Part shown: positions 46,009 to 54,970 of the stretch, piece after piece | How the letters are laid out: every line of letters begins with the position of its first letter | Numbering within the stretch: position 1 is the first letter of the stretch | Origin: Marinobacter changyiensis | Lineage (GTDB): Bacteria; Pseudomonadota; Gammaproteobacteria; Pseudomonadales; Oleiphilaceae | NCBI RefSeq assembly: GCF_009193265.1 | Contig: NZ_VZZZ01000004.1 | Coordinates: 434,001 to 498,000 of the forward strand | Direction: 5' to 3' | DNA: 64,000 bases | Position numbers and translations under genes: made by a program | The notes under the pieces: generated by a model | Told to the model about the DNA's origin: nothing | Seen by the model: the letters and a program-made list of their open reading frames with translations, nothing else | Databases searched by the model: none

Positions 46009-46195
46009 TAATGATCTAACCTTAAAGTGTTAATTTTGCAGTTGCCTACCGCAGTGATACTTCGGTCGTTTTTTAGGCGCTCGGTATACGAGCCGGGTAA
46101 ACAGACACGACAACAGCTTCCTGAGTAGGGTAGCTCACGACTGGACACAGAACGAATCCTGATTGCGCCACTAACAGAATAAGAGGTGGATAAAA

Positions 46196-47143
46196 TTGCT
46201 CGCCAACATTGTGTATATCGCGTTCGCGCTTGTCCTCCTTTTCATTGGAGCAGAGGGGCTTGTCAGGGGCAGTTCGTCACTGGCACTGCGAGCGGGTCTC
46301 AGTCGCCTGATGGTGGGTCTGACCATCGTTGCATTTGGCACCAGCTCACCGGAACTGGTGGTAAGCGTGGAAGCGGCGCTTTCTAACCAGGGTGATATCT
46401 CGGTGGGCAATGTGGTGGGCTCAAATATTTTCAACATTGCTGTGATTCTGGGAATAACTGCATTGGTGTGCCCGATACCGGTCCACCGCCAGGTTATCAA
46501 GGTAGACGCCCCTGTCGCCCTGGGGGTCGCACTTCTGTTGGTTTTGCTCCTATTTAATCAAACACTCAGCCGTTTTGAGGGGGTGCTTCTGTTTTCTGGA
46601 ATTGTCGCTTACACCTGGATGAGCTTTATTTTGGCACGCAGAGAAGCTTCCCCCGCCAGTGCGGATAACGAGGACATTCTGGCTGTCACTCAGTCACGTC
46701 ATTGGGGTATGGATATTGCGTTTATCCTCGCTGGTCTTGCAGTTCTTGTTGTTGGGTCACGCCTACTAGTTGAGCATGCTGTGGCATTGGCTGGAAGTTT
46801 CGGAATAAGCGAAGCGGTGATCGGTCTTACGATTGTCGCTGCGGGAACCAGCATGCCGGAATTGGCAACCTCTCTGGTTGCCGCTTTCCGCAAGCAGCCT
46901 GACATCGCCATAGGAAATATCGTTGGATCAAATATATTCAATGTACTCGGAATTTTGGGAGTGGCTTCGGTCATTTCGCCCATGGAAGCACCCGGAATTT
47001 CGGCGTTGGATTACGGAGTGATGATCATGTTTAGCGTGCTGTTGATCCCGCTGCTGTATACCGGGCGCAGGCTGCACCGGGTGGAGGGCGGCGTGCTGCT
47101 GGCACTGTATTTCGGGTATCTTTTTCTCCTGTGGCCCGAATAA
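46196..47143 (+). CDS. Calcium/sodium antiporter of the CaCA superfamily (YrbG-like)
   Basis: 315 aa with about ten membrane helices in two homologous halves. The two alpha-repeat ion-binding motifs are VAFGTSSPELVVSVEAAL (near 50) and VAAGTSMPELATSLVAAF (near 220), each followed by GNVVGSNIFN or GNIVGSNIFN. It starts at TTG with GAGGTGG upstream. Inner-membrane exchange of Ca2+ for Na+ is the family role. Confidence 0.93.
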   Translation: MLANIVYIAFALVLLFIGAEGLVRGSSSLALRAGLSRLMVGLTIVAFGTSSPELVVSVEAALSNQGDISVGNVVGSNIFNIAVILGITALVCPIPVHRQVIKVDAPVALGVALLLVLLLFNQTLSRFEGVLLFSGIVAYTWMSFILARREASPASADNEDILAVTQSRHWGMDIAFILAGLAVLVVGSRLLVEHAVALAGSFGISEAVIGLTIVAAGTSMPELATSLVAAFRKQPDIAIGNIVGSNIFNVLGILGVASVISPMEAPGISALDYGVMIMFSVLLIPLLYTGRRLHRVEGGVLLALYFGYLFLLWPE

Positions 47144-47268
47144 TGGCCGGATACTGACGCTACTCGATCCTCAAGCCCTGCTAGGTAATTTCATTAACCG
47201 GCTACACAAATCCGTTGACTTCGGTTGGTTCGCATTTCAAGATTCATTCGACATCTTGAGACCGCAGC

Positions 47269-47655
47269 ATGACCAACGACAACCATCACCTTCTTCGCGC
47301 ACGGATCCAAATGCCTCTTGTAGTGCTTCCACTACTGGCATTGCTGCTTGTTTTTCTCTCCTCAATTACCCACCAGCAGGCCTCATCTGCAAGGGCAGAC
47401 CATGGGTTTGTTGGAAACCTGGATCACCTGGTTGTTACCAGTCATAACGAATCCATCAGGACTCCGAGCGGCAACCCCAAGAACGATGCCGTAGCGGATG
47501 GTGGTCCGGATCTTCCCGACTGGTGGCGTGACAGGCCGATGGTCTTGTGGGCCGGTCTTTGCCGCAACAGCTGCATCATCACTGCGGATGCGGGATATCC
47601 CCCTGCATCACCTCGTTTTCTGATTCCCCTTCTTCGCGCACCCCCTCTGGCGTAG
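47269..47655 (+). CDS. Hypothetical protein with one membrane helix
   Basis: A 128 aa frame. An N-terminal hydrophobic stretch (residues about 15-33, PLVVLPLLALLLVFLSSI) is followed by a polar segment and a Pro-rich tail (PPASPRFLIPLLRAPPLA). I recognise no family. It sits between the antiporter and secDF on the same strand without overlap. The ribosome site is weak, so translation is uncertain. Confidence 0.45.
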   Translation: MTNDNHHLLRARIQMPLVVLPLLALLLVFLSSITHQQASSARADHGFVGNLDHLVVTSHNESIRTPSGNPKNDAVADGGPDLPDWWRDRPMVLWAGLCRNSCIITADAGYPPASPRFLIPLLRAPPLA

Positions 47656-47726
47656 TCCTCCGCTTATTCATGGCTGTGCATCTGGGCAGCCATGTCGGTT
47701 AGTGAAGTTTTTTTCGAGGATTACCC

Positions 47727-50261
47727 ATGAAATCGTTGCATACACGGGCCGTCGTTTACGGCCTGGTAATTGTGCTCGGGTTGCTGAGCGCGTTGCCGAG
47801 CCTTCTTTCCCCCACTCTGTCCGATAAATTGCCGGACTGGTACCAGCAGAACACGGTGTCCCTGGGGCTGGACCTTCAGGGGGGCTCACACCTGCTGCTG
47901 GAAGCGGATATCCAGGAACTGTTTGCCAGCGAGCACGAAGCGATTGCCAGCGAGTTGACTGCTTCCTTGCGTGAGGCAGGCATTCGTTACGGGCGCCTCC
48001 AAATTACCGATAAAGGTACCGATAAAGGTATCGAGCTACCGGTGCGACAGTCCGAACGGACGTCCGAAGCAGTTGGCCTTGCCCGTGAACTGGCTTCGGA
48101 AACACCGGATGGCACGCGCCGGTTCGACGTCGATATCAATGGCGGGCGCCTGGTCCTGACGCTGACCGAGTCCTGGCGGGCGAGTGTCTCGAGGGATGCG
48201 GTAGAGCGAAGCCTGGAAGTGGTCAGGCGGCGGCTCGATGAAACCGGACTGGTAGAGCCCAGTATCACTCGCCAGGGCAGCGACGGCATTCTGGTCCAGA
48301 TGCCGGGAGTTGCCGACCCAAGCGAGATTCGTGAATTGCTCGGGACCACGGCGAAAATGACGTTTCAATGGGCGGCCCGGGAAACTGCGGAGGAAGATGT
48401 AGCAACGATTACCCTGCCGGGTGCCCATGAAGACAGACAATACAGGCTGGAAAAACGGGTTGCCATGGCGGGCGAGCACATCCGCGATGCCCGCTTGGCT
48501 TTCAATCCGGATACGAGCGAGCCGGTGGTCAGTTTCAAACTGGACGACAAAGGTGCCCGGCTGTTTGGGGACATGACCCGGGACAATATTGGTCGGCCCC
48601 TGGCCATCGTGTTGGATGGTGAAGTGATTACAGCGCCGGTGATCCGCAGCGCCATTGGCGCTAGCGGAGAGATCAGCGGCGGATTTACCGCAAAAGAAGC
48701 CAGCAACCTGGCCCTCCTCCTGCGGGCTGGTGCCTTGCCCGCGCCCTTGCATGTGGTGGAAGAACGTACCGTGGGCCCCGACCTGGGCAGTGACGCTATC
48801 GCCATGGGATTAACCACTGGCTTGCTGGGCGCCGCCATGGTGATTGCCTTCATGATAGGTCTTTATGGACGCTGGGGGTTGATCGCCTGTATCGGGTTGA
48901 CGGTGAACATCGGTCTGGTCTTCGGAATACTGAGCCTGCTGGGGGCGACCCTGACCCTGCCAGGAATTGCCGGAATTATCCTCACCATTGGCATGGCGGT
49001 GGATGCGAATATCCTGATCAACGAGCGTATCCGTGAAGAATCCCGCCTGGGGAAGCCAGCCTGGATGGCCCTCCGGGAGGGATTTGGCAAGGCCTACAGG
49101 ACGATTCTGGATTCCAACATCACTACCTTGATCGCGGTCAGCCTGCTGTTCCTGTTTGGCAGCGGTCCGGTCCGGGGTTTTGCCGTCACCATTGGCATAG
49201 GTCTGGTGACTTCCCTGTTTACAGCGATAGCGGTTACCCGCCTGATCATGGAGTGGCACATCCGGGGCCGTGAGCGGGATCCGTTAGTGATTTCAGGTAT
49301 TGCCTTGCTTGACCGCCTGAGCGAGCGGGGCGTAAATTTCATGCGCGGTCGCGTGATAGGTCTCGTGGTATCGGCGGTGCTTTCCATTGCGGCAATCGCT
49401 CTGTTTGTGCAGCCGGGACTGAAATACGGCGTTGATTTTACTGGCGGTACCGTTGTGGAGGTACAGGCCCAGGGGGTAACGGTGGATCAATTGCGAACCA
49501 CGCTTCAGGCCCAGGACCTTATGGACGCAGCCATTCAGGAAGCTGGCGCTGATGGGCGTTTTCTTATCCGCCTGCCGGCAGAGCAGGGCACGCCGGGGGC
49601 AACGGGGGAGCAGGTGACATTGCTCAAAACCGCCGTCACATCGATCGCGCCGAATGCCGAGTTCCCGAAGGTGGATATGGTCGGGCCGAAAGTCAGCGGT
49701 GGCTTCAGTGATGCCACCATTCTGGCCATCCTGTTGGCCGGTACCGGTATGCTGGCGTACCTCTGGTTCCGCTTCGAGTCACACTTTGCCTGGGCTGCGA
49801 CGCTGACCATTGCACTGGATCTCACCAAAACCATCGGGTTTTTCGCCCTCGCCGGCGTGGAGTTCAACCTGACGGCGGTCGCGGCGCTACTCGCGCTGAT
49901 GGGATACTCGGTCAACGATAAGGTGGTGGTGTTCGACCGAATCCGGGAAAACATCCGGAAGACACCTGAACGTACCATGCTGGATCTGCTGAACAATAGT
50001 ATTTCATCGACGCTTACTCGCACTGTGTTTACTTCGGTAACGACCTTTTTGGCACTGTTGCCCATGGGCATTGCCGGTGGAGCGGCCGTTGCGAGTTTTG
50101 CCTTGCCCATGCTGTTCGGCATTGTGATTGGTACCAGCTCTTCGGTCTTTATCGCGTCGCCAATTCTGTATTATCTGGCTCAGCGGCGGGCGAGGAGGGG
50201 GCTCGCCCAGTTGCGGCCGACCGCCGAGGAAATACGCAAGGAATTGGAACTCATACCCTAA
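47727..50261 (+). CDS. secDF: Fused SecDF protein-export membrane protein
   Basis: 844 aa. The SecD part (about 1-530) has the opening LGLDLQGGSHLLLEADI, the P1 periplasmic domain and six helices (AGIILTIGMAVDANILINERIREE). The SecF part (about 535-844) has KYGVDFTGGTVVEVQ and LMGYSVNDKVVVFDRIREN. Separate secD and secF are the rule in gammaproteobacteria, with yajC before secD. Here there is no yajC and the two are one chain. It is therefore probably an additional, horizontally acquired or specialised copy. It uses the proton gradient to assist Sec export. Confidence 0.93.
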   Translation: MKSLHTRAVVYGLVIVLGLLSALPSLLSPTLSDKLPDWYQQNTVSLGLDLQGGSHLLLEADIQELFASEHEAIASELTASLREAGIRYGRLQITDKGTDKGIELPVRQSERTSEAVGLARELASETPDGTRRFDVDINGGRLVLTLTESWRASVSRDAVERSLEVVRRRLDETGLVEPSITRQGSDGILVQMPGVADPSEIRELLGTTAKMTFQWAARETAEEDVATITLPGAHEDRQYRLEKRVAMAGEHIRDARLAFNPDTSEPVVSFKLDDKGARLFGDMTRDNIGRPLAIVLDGEVITAPVIRSAIGASGEISGGFTAKEASNLALLLRAGALPAPLHVVEERTVGPDLGSDAIAMGLTTGLLGAAMVIAFMIGLYGRWGLIACIGLTVNIGLVFGILSLLGATLTLPGIAGIILTIGMAVDANILINERIREESRLGKPAWMALREGFGKAYRTILDSNITTLIAVSLLFLFGSGPVRGFAVTIGIGLVTSLFTAIAVTRLIMEWHIRGRERDPLVISGIALLDRLSERGVNFMRGRVIGLVVSAVLSIAAIALFVQPGLKYGVDFTGGTVVEVQAQGVTVDQLRTTLQAQDLMDAAIQEAGADGRFLIRLPAEQGTPGATGEQVTLLKTAVTSIAPNAEFPKVDMVGPKVSGGFSDATILAILLAGTGMLAYLWFRFESHFAWAATLTIALDLTKTIGFFALAGVEFNLTAVAALLALMGYSVNDKVVVFDRIRENIRKTPERTMLDLLNNSISSTLTRTVFTSVTTFLALLPMGIAGGAAVASFALPMLFGIVIGTSSSVFIASPILYYLAQRRARRGLAQLRPTAEEIRKELELIP

Positions 50262-50499
50262 GGAAGTTACTGATGCCAGGGCAGACACGGTCACACTAGA
50301 GAATTGGCCGAGGACGAGCCCTTTGATCAGGAAACCGTTGGACGACCACCCCACGGGCCGAGTGTATTCACGAGAGCAGTTGCGGGCGCTCGCCGATCTC
50401 CTCGACTCCGCGTCTAACCGCATTGGCGCACGCATCTGGCTGACGGAGCAGAGCGCACAACAGACCAAAAGGAATAGTGGAGAGCCCGATCTGGCATAC

Positions 50500-50988
50500 T
50501 CAAGGTCTCGAAGTCGTCCAGCTGACGATTCGCCCCGATACTCCTGTCGGTCCGATATGTACGGTCCGGGTTTCCACGAGCCGCGCGCGACCTCCGGCCA
50601 TCAGCCCGCGAATGCCATCGTTCCCAATATCCAGATCAACCGTGATGAGGCTTGGTGAAGCCGGGACCATGAACTCACCTTGCTTGATCTGGTAGCGGCG
50701 CTTCGCGACGTCCATGTGGTCATAAAGAAGGCAAGCCAGCGGCCCGGCCGCCATGCGCGATACGCCGTTTTGGCGTAAAAAAGTCGAGCCTGAAAGTCCC
50801 GCCCGCCGCATCCGATACGAAGGCAATCTCGGACAGTCCAAGGTGCGCGGCAGCGGCTAGCATTTCGGTTTCAGTCAAACCGTCGGCGTCCAGAACCACT
50901 CCGGCTGGGTTTCCCCCATGTCGTCGCCAGAGACAAAACTTTTGATGATCTGCACCTCGATAGTGGTCACATCATGAAGGTTTTGCAT
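50500..50988 (-). pseudogene. Decayed PhzF-family gene
   Basis: From an ATG at 50988 (AAGGAG upstream) the DNA encodes MQNLHDVTTIEVQIIKSFVS. After a frameshift near DDMGG it continues NPAGVVLDADGLTETEMLA and GLSEIAFVSDAAGGTFRLDF, then FFTPKRRIAH. There it jumps to RMAAGPLACLLYD and the normal C-terminal end. About 130 central residues are missing. It is divergent from a truncated LysR gene, exactly like the intact PhzF/LysR pair at 30149-32134. Between secDF and this relic (50262-50499) there is no gene, but a TTGGACGACCACC scrap occurs at 50339. Confidence 0.8.
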
Positions 50989-51090
50989 GACTGTCTCCTT
51001 GCGCTATACCTTGTGTTATCAAGTATGTCAGCAAAATTTGACGGTCAGAACTGCATCCGGAGTCATATGTGCATGAGAGAGCCTCATTAA

Positions 51091-51456
51091 TTGGCCGAGA
51101 TGAATGAACGCATTCCGCGTCTAGCGGCCGCTGCGCCGGTCCTGATCGCCATCGCCGAAGAAGGCAGCTTGTCGCGTGCGGCTTTGCGATTGGGGTTGCA
51201 TCAGACAGCTGTAAGCCATCGCATCAGGTCTCTTGAAGACATGCTGGGGCATGTGATCTTCCTGCGGACGACACGATCGCTGACCCCGACTGAGGTTGGC
51301 CGAATCGTTCTGGAGGCAGCGCAGGCCACGATCGGCGAATGGGGCCGCGCGCTGGACCGTGTCGCGCACGAGTTTGCCGCGACCAGAGCCTACACCCACT
51401 TGTTGCAATGGCTGCGGGAGGAGGTGGCCTTGTCGGCTGCATCTCGGAGGCACTAA
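51091..51456 (+). pseudogene. Truncated LysR-family regulator (DNA-binding domain only)
   Basis: 121 aa. The winged helix-turn-helix is complete (IAEEGSLSRAALRLGLHQTA, SHRIRSLEDMLGHVIFLRTT). The protein ends near residue 105 and the effector domain is absent; the last 20 residues are unrelated. It was probably the regulator of the decayed PhzF gene beside it. It could still bind DNA, but would lack effector response. Confidence 0.72.
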
Positions 51457-51629
51457 AGTGCGCGGGTGTGATCCAGCGTTATACCTAGGAGGAAGCAATG
51501 TGATGAAATGATACTTCTCGGGAACGCCGGAGCCGTAAACAGCGTATTGCCCAGGCAAATGCTGACTGGAGCGCGGGAAGACTTCCAAGGTTTCTGGAAA
51601 TGAGGAAGAGTTCGTTCCATTACCTTAAA

Positions 51630-51654
51630 CGACCCAGACAGTGCTAAATTTTCG
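51630..51654 (-). repeat. Degenerate copy of the dispersed IS-end-like repeat
   Basis: CGACCCAGACAGTGCTAAAT resembles CGACCACAGAAAGTGCTAAA of the dispersed repeat (other copies at 52105, 56258 and 63401). It lies 35 bp before the ACT-domain gene. Confidence 0.4.
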
Positions 51655-51688
51655 AGATGCCCACGACATCCAGCCAGAGGATATTAAA

Positions 51689-52099
51689 ATGAAGCGACCA
51701 AAGTTTCTTCAGGATTTGATCAAGCAGCTCTCGCCAAAACTGGACTCGACATCCTATGTCTACTGCACAGTGGCTCACGCAACGTATGGCGAACTGGAAA
51801 TGCTGAAACCCATTGTCAGCATTGCCGAACTGGAAGGTCTTACCCTGGTCATTCCTCTGGAGCAGGCAAAGGCCGAGGGCCTGGACTACTACAGAGTCTT
51901 CCGCCGCATCACGCTCGAAGGCCACTCCAGTCTTGAAGCTCTGGGGCTCACATCCGTGGTGACGAGCCTGCTTGCCGAGCGGGGCATTACCACCAATGTC
52001 ATAGCAGGGTTTTATCACGACCACATGTTTGTACCCAACGATCGAATCGATGAGGCTATGGAAGCACTGAAGGAGCTCGCCAGCAAACCCAACGGTTAG
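51689..52099 (+). CDS. ACT-domain protein (DUF2241-type)
   Basis: A 136 aa protein with two ACT-like halves. Features: YVYCTVAHATYGELEMLKPI, an acidic central section, LEALGLTSVVTSLLAERGIT, and the closing AGFYHDHMFVPNDRIDEAM. Proteins of this type are small ligand-binding ACT dimers of unknown role. I start at the ATG at 51689 (AGAGGATATT upstream) rather than 48 bases earlier. A degenerate IS-end-like repeat lies at 51630-51654, just before it. Confidence 0.85.
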   Translation: MKRPKFLQDLIKQLSPKLDSTSYVYCTVAHATYGELEMLKPIVSIAELEGLTLVIPLEQAKAEGLDYYRVFRRITLEGHSSLEALGLTSVVTSLLAERGITTNVIAGFYHDHMFVPNDRIDEAMEALKELASKPNG

Positions 52100-52104
52100 A
52101 GGTG

Positions 52105-52186
52105 GGTGGACGACCAGAGAAAGTACTGAATCACAGTAAAGGAAAATCAATAAATTGGGTTCAGGATTCCACACAAAGTGCTAAAG
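52105..52186 (-). repeat. Two copies of the dispersed IS-end-like repeat
   Basis: GGTGGACGACCAGAGAAAGT (from 52105) and TTCCACACAAAGTGCTAAAG (52167-52186) are in the same orientation, about 60 bp apart. They are variants of the unit seen at 55572, 56186-56285 and 63325-63424. The rest of the 320 bp between the ACT-domain gene and the endolysin gene (to 52422) holds no gene. Confidence 0.6.
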
Positions 52187-52422
52187 AAGCTTGAAGTAGA
52201 TTCTAGAATATTGGGTTTATCTGATTTCCCACAGAAATACTGCAGGATTTTATTTTCAGGTAAGCTATTTTTAAATTAGGTCTAATTCCATCTCTTGGCA
52301 AAAATCATTGGAACGGCAGTTGGAATTTCGCAACATCGAGATAGGCTAATGTTCGATGGTGTTGAAGTCCTTCGGCAACCAGCCTCACCATTATAGCTTC
52401 TTGACCAGTTTAAGGAGAGATC

Positions 52423-52962
52423 ATGGCTGGCATCGAGGAAATGATTGACGACATACTGCGTCGCGAAGGCGGCTATGTGGACCACCCCGCCGATCGCGGC
52501 GGGCCCACCAACTTTGGAATTACCCAAAACACCCTTTCCCGTTATATCGGCCGCGCCGCGTTAAAAAGCGAAGTCAGGAATCTCAGTGAAGACGTAGCCC
52601 GGGATATCTACGAGAGCAACTACTTCGAAGGTCCGCGCATCCACCGCCTACCGGAAGAAATTCAGCCTTTTATTTTCGATTGCGCGGTCAACCATGGCCC
52701 GCGCCGGGCGATAAAATTCGTGCAAAGCGTGATCAACCAGGCTGGTAAGGAGCCGCCCCTGGACGAGGACGGCGCCATGGGCCCCAACACCGCCAAAGCC
52801 GCTGCCTGGGCCCAAAACATCATGGGCGACTATTTTCTCAAGGCCTTATTGGAAGAGCGGCGCAACTTTTACCGCACCATCGTCGCTGCCCGCCCTTCAC
52901 AGGAAGTTTTCCTCCGAGGTTGGATGAACCGTGTGGACGAATTTGAGCAGGAGGTAGCCTAA
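52423..52962 (+). CDS. GH108-type phage endolysin (N-acetylmuramidase)
   Basis: 179 aa. The N-terminal GH108 domain starts DILRREGGYVDHPADRGGPT with the catalytic Glu in EGGY and continues NFGITQNTLSRYIG. A C-terminal peptidoglycan-binding PG3-type region follows (GAMGPNTAKAAAW). No signal peptide, so release depends on a holin, encoded by the next gene (one-base TAATG overlap). Ribosome site AAGGAGAG precedes the ATG. No other phage gene is near. Confidence 0.92.
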   Translation: MAGIEEMIDDILRREGGYVDHPADRGGPTNFGITQNTLSRYIGRAALKSEVRNLSEDVARDIYESNYFEGPRIHRLPEEIQPFIFDCAVNHGPRRAIKFVQSVINQAGKEPPLDEDGAMGPNTAKAAAWAQNIMGDYFLKALLEERRNFYRTIVAARPSQEVFLRGWMNRVDEFEQEVA

Positions 52963-53552
52963 TGGCCTGGTGGAGCGCAATCGGCGATATTTTCACGGGT
53001 GGCAAAGAAGTTGTCGAGGTTTTCAAGCCCAACGCCACCGAAAAAGAACAGCACCGACACGTCGAAGTCATTGCTGACCTCGACCGCGACAAAGCCGTGA
53101 TGTCGCAATTCGCTGCTGAGTTCGTCGACCGAAAAAATCGCACCTGGTGGGATTCGCTAATCGACGGATTAAATCGCGCGGTGCGCCCGATCATCACCTT
53201 TGGCGTGCTGGCGTTTTTTATTATCGCGCCTTTAAGTCCGGAAAGGTTCCTCCTGATCGCCGAATCCTACAGCCTCATGCCCACCGGCTACTGGGCGTTG
53301 CTGAGTGTCATCGTCGGCTTCTACTTCGGCGGGCGCATGCAAATAAAATCCCAGGATATGGCGGTAAGAAAAGACGCCGTGCAAGCCGCAAAAAACCTGG
53401 TCGTAATGCGCAGGGAATTTCGGCAATTGGACGAGGAGGATGACAGTAAGGAATCGAAAATCTTCGAAGCTGCCGTGACCGAGCAGGGAACGCGGCCGAG
53501 CAATAAAGTGGTCGCGGAATGGTTGGCGATGAACAAGCCGGTGAATGATTGA
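52962..53552 (+). CDS. Holin of the 3TM family
   Basis: 196 aa. A cytoplasmic N-terminal part with FKPNATEKEQHRH and a WWDSLIDGLNRAVRPIITF segment leads into two to three membrane helices (about 70-125), ending GFYFGGRMQIK. A charged C-terminal tail follows. This matches 3TM_holin proteins of phages and gene-transfer agents. The start overlaps the endolysin stop. The pair forms a complete two-gene lysis cassette. Confidence 0.88.
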   Translation: MAWWSAIGDIFTGGKEVVEVFKPNATEKEQHRHVEVIADLDRDKAVMSQFAAEFVDRKNRTWWDSLIDGLNRAVRPIITFGVLAFFIIAPLSPERFLLIAESYSLMPTGYWALLSVIVGFYFGGRMQIKSQDMAVRKDAVQAAKNLVVMRREFRQLDEEDDSKESKIFEAAVTEQGTRPSNKVVAEWLAMNKPVND

Positions 53553-53582
53553 GCGGTAGATCGCCTGGTTGCTTCTATCTAC

Positions 53583-53785
53583 CAACAGGTCGTCAGGGTT
53601 CTGAAGCAGATGTACGCGGAGCTGAGCCTGGATCACAAACTGCTGAAGGATGTGATTGAAAAAGCTGTAAAGCCGGCCGTTCGATGAGAACTGGTGGATT
53701 ACCTCAAGCAGGCTCATGGTCTTAGCACCCGCCGAGCCTGCCGAATTGCTGGCGTCAGTGACTCTGTGTATCGCTACCGACTGAT
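53583..53785 (+). pseudogene. IS3-family transposase relic (orfA end/orfB start)
   Basis: One frame encodes QQVVRVLKQMYAELSLDHKL, LKDVIEKAVKPAVR, then a stop, then ELVDYLKQAHGLSTRRACRI and AGVSDSVYRYR. This is the usual junction of orfA and orfB in IS3-type elements (LKDLIEKK...; HGLSxRRACRxxGLS). It differs from the IS3 element at 19646. It ends abruptly where the EAL fragment begins. Confidence 0.72.
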
Positions 53786-54145
53786 ATGGACGATGTTATT
53801 CAGAAAATGACGCGTTTAACCGATTTAGGCATAGAATTCTCGGTGGATGACTTCGGTACCGGATATTCCTCGCTCCATTATCTACGGCGGCTTCCAATCA
53901 GAGAACTTAAGATCGATAAGAGCTTCGTGCTCAATGCGCCGGATGACCCAATGGATACCGCAATAATTGCAACAATTTATAAACTTGGGGAGTTTTTTGG
54001 GCTTCGCATTGTAGCCGAGGGTGTAGAGACCAAGCAGCATGCTGAGTTTCTGCATGCGCGTTTTCCGTGTGCAATACACCAGGGTTTCTTTTATTCACTC
54101 CCGATACCAATGAAAGATTGGATAAAGAATCAACTGCTCCTATGA
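53786..54145 (+). pseudogene. C-terminal half of an EAL phosphodiesterase
   Basis: 119 residues starting with DDVIQKMTRLTDLGIEFSVD and continuing DFGTGYSSLHYLRRL, ELKIDKSFVLN, RIVAEGVETKQHAEFL and a complete domain end. DDFG, the Lys and EGVE are intact, but the first half with the EAL and Asn motifs is missing. It is joined to an IS3 relic. The chain is too short to be a working phosphodiesterase. It is not the missing end of the gene at 9276, whose paralog has NDFG and VGVE here. Confidence 0.82.
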
Positions 54146-54313
54146 TTAAAGCATAGGATGAATTGCCATTAGTAGCCAACGTTACCCCCCGCAATTCGAG
54201 GACCAAGCGGTCCGATAATTGCTGGAGGAGGGCATACCGTCGCCGTGAATGTTTGCTATGTTTCTATCGAATATGACCCAAGCTGCACTTGCAGGTGGTA
54301 GTCGGTTTCCTTC

Positions 54314-54970
54314 ATGGATGCATCAAAAATGAACGCCACAAAGAAATGCCCCCGATCCACCGGTTTTTTGATCGCCACCATCCTTGCCTTCCTGTTATTT
54401 GGCGGGTGCGCCTATGGCCCGGAGGTAAAAAGCGTTCGCAAGTCACCCGACGTTTCGCAATCCCCCCGGAATCTGCTGGTGCTGGCGATCAGTTCCGATG
54501 AGGAAATTCGGGCGGTAATGGAGAAAGCCCTGGTGGCCCGCCTCAAAAATGCCGGATACCAAGCTGAAGCCTATGGCCCTGTGACGTCGATGCCCTGGGA
54601 CGATCCCGAATCGCTGCAAAAGAGGGTTCAGCAACGGGGGCAGCCACAAGGGGCCGACGGGGTATTAACCGTTTCTCTGGTTAACAAGAAAAAACAGGTT
54701 GACCACATTCCCGGCCAGGTCGTGTTTAATCCGGTGGAAACAAGCATTGGACCGCTCGCGTCCGTTACCTATATGGAAACCATGGTGATACCGGAACGCT
54801 TCGAGGAATCAACCCGATACGTTTTGCGTACCACACTCTTTGACAGTGAATCCGGCGACTCCATCTGGCAGATGTTCTCCAGTACCGTCGACCCGAAATC
54901 CCTGGAACAGGCCACCAGCGAGTTTTCTCGCGTCGTCGTCCGCGAACTCCAAAAATCCTTCACCGAATGA
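54314..54970 (+). CDS. Exported lipoprotein of unknown function
   Basis: 218 aa with an N-terminal helix and lipobox LLFGGC (Cys near 32). The mature part reads LLVLAISSDEEIRAVMEKAL, YQAEAYGPVTSMPWDDP and TLFDSESGDSIWQMFSS. No named family recognised; the layout resembles small outer-membrane lipoproteins with a GNA1162-like or DUF4136-like fold. The next lipoprotein gene overlaps by 4 bp (ATGA). An ATG 18 bases later is an alternative start. Confidence 0.78.
   Translation: MDASKMNATKKCPRSTGFLIATILAFLLFGGCAYGPEVKSVRKSPDVSQSPRNLLVLAISSDEEIRAVMEKALVARLKNAGYQAEAYGPVTSMPWDDPESLQKRVQQRGQPQGADGVLTVSLVNKKKQVDHIPGQVVFNPVETSIGPLASVTYMETMVIPERFEESTRYVLRTTLFDSESGDSIWQMFSSTVDPKSLEQATSEFSRVVVRELQKSFTE

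Noticed and set aside
53786..54145. EAL fragment as the lost end of the cyclase at 9276
   Set aside because: The paralog of that cyclase has NDFG/VGVE and different flanking residues; this fragment is a distinct EAL lineage.
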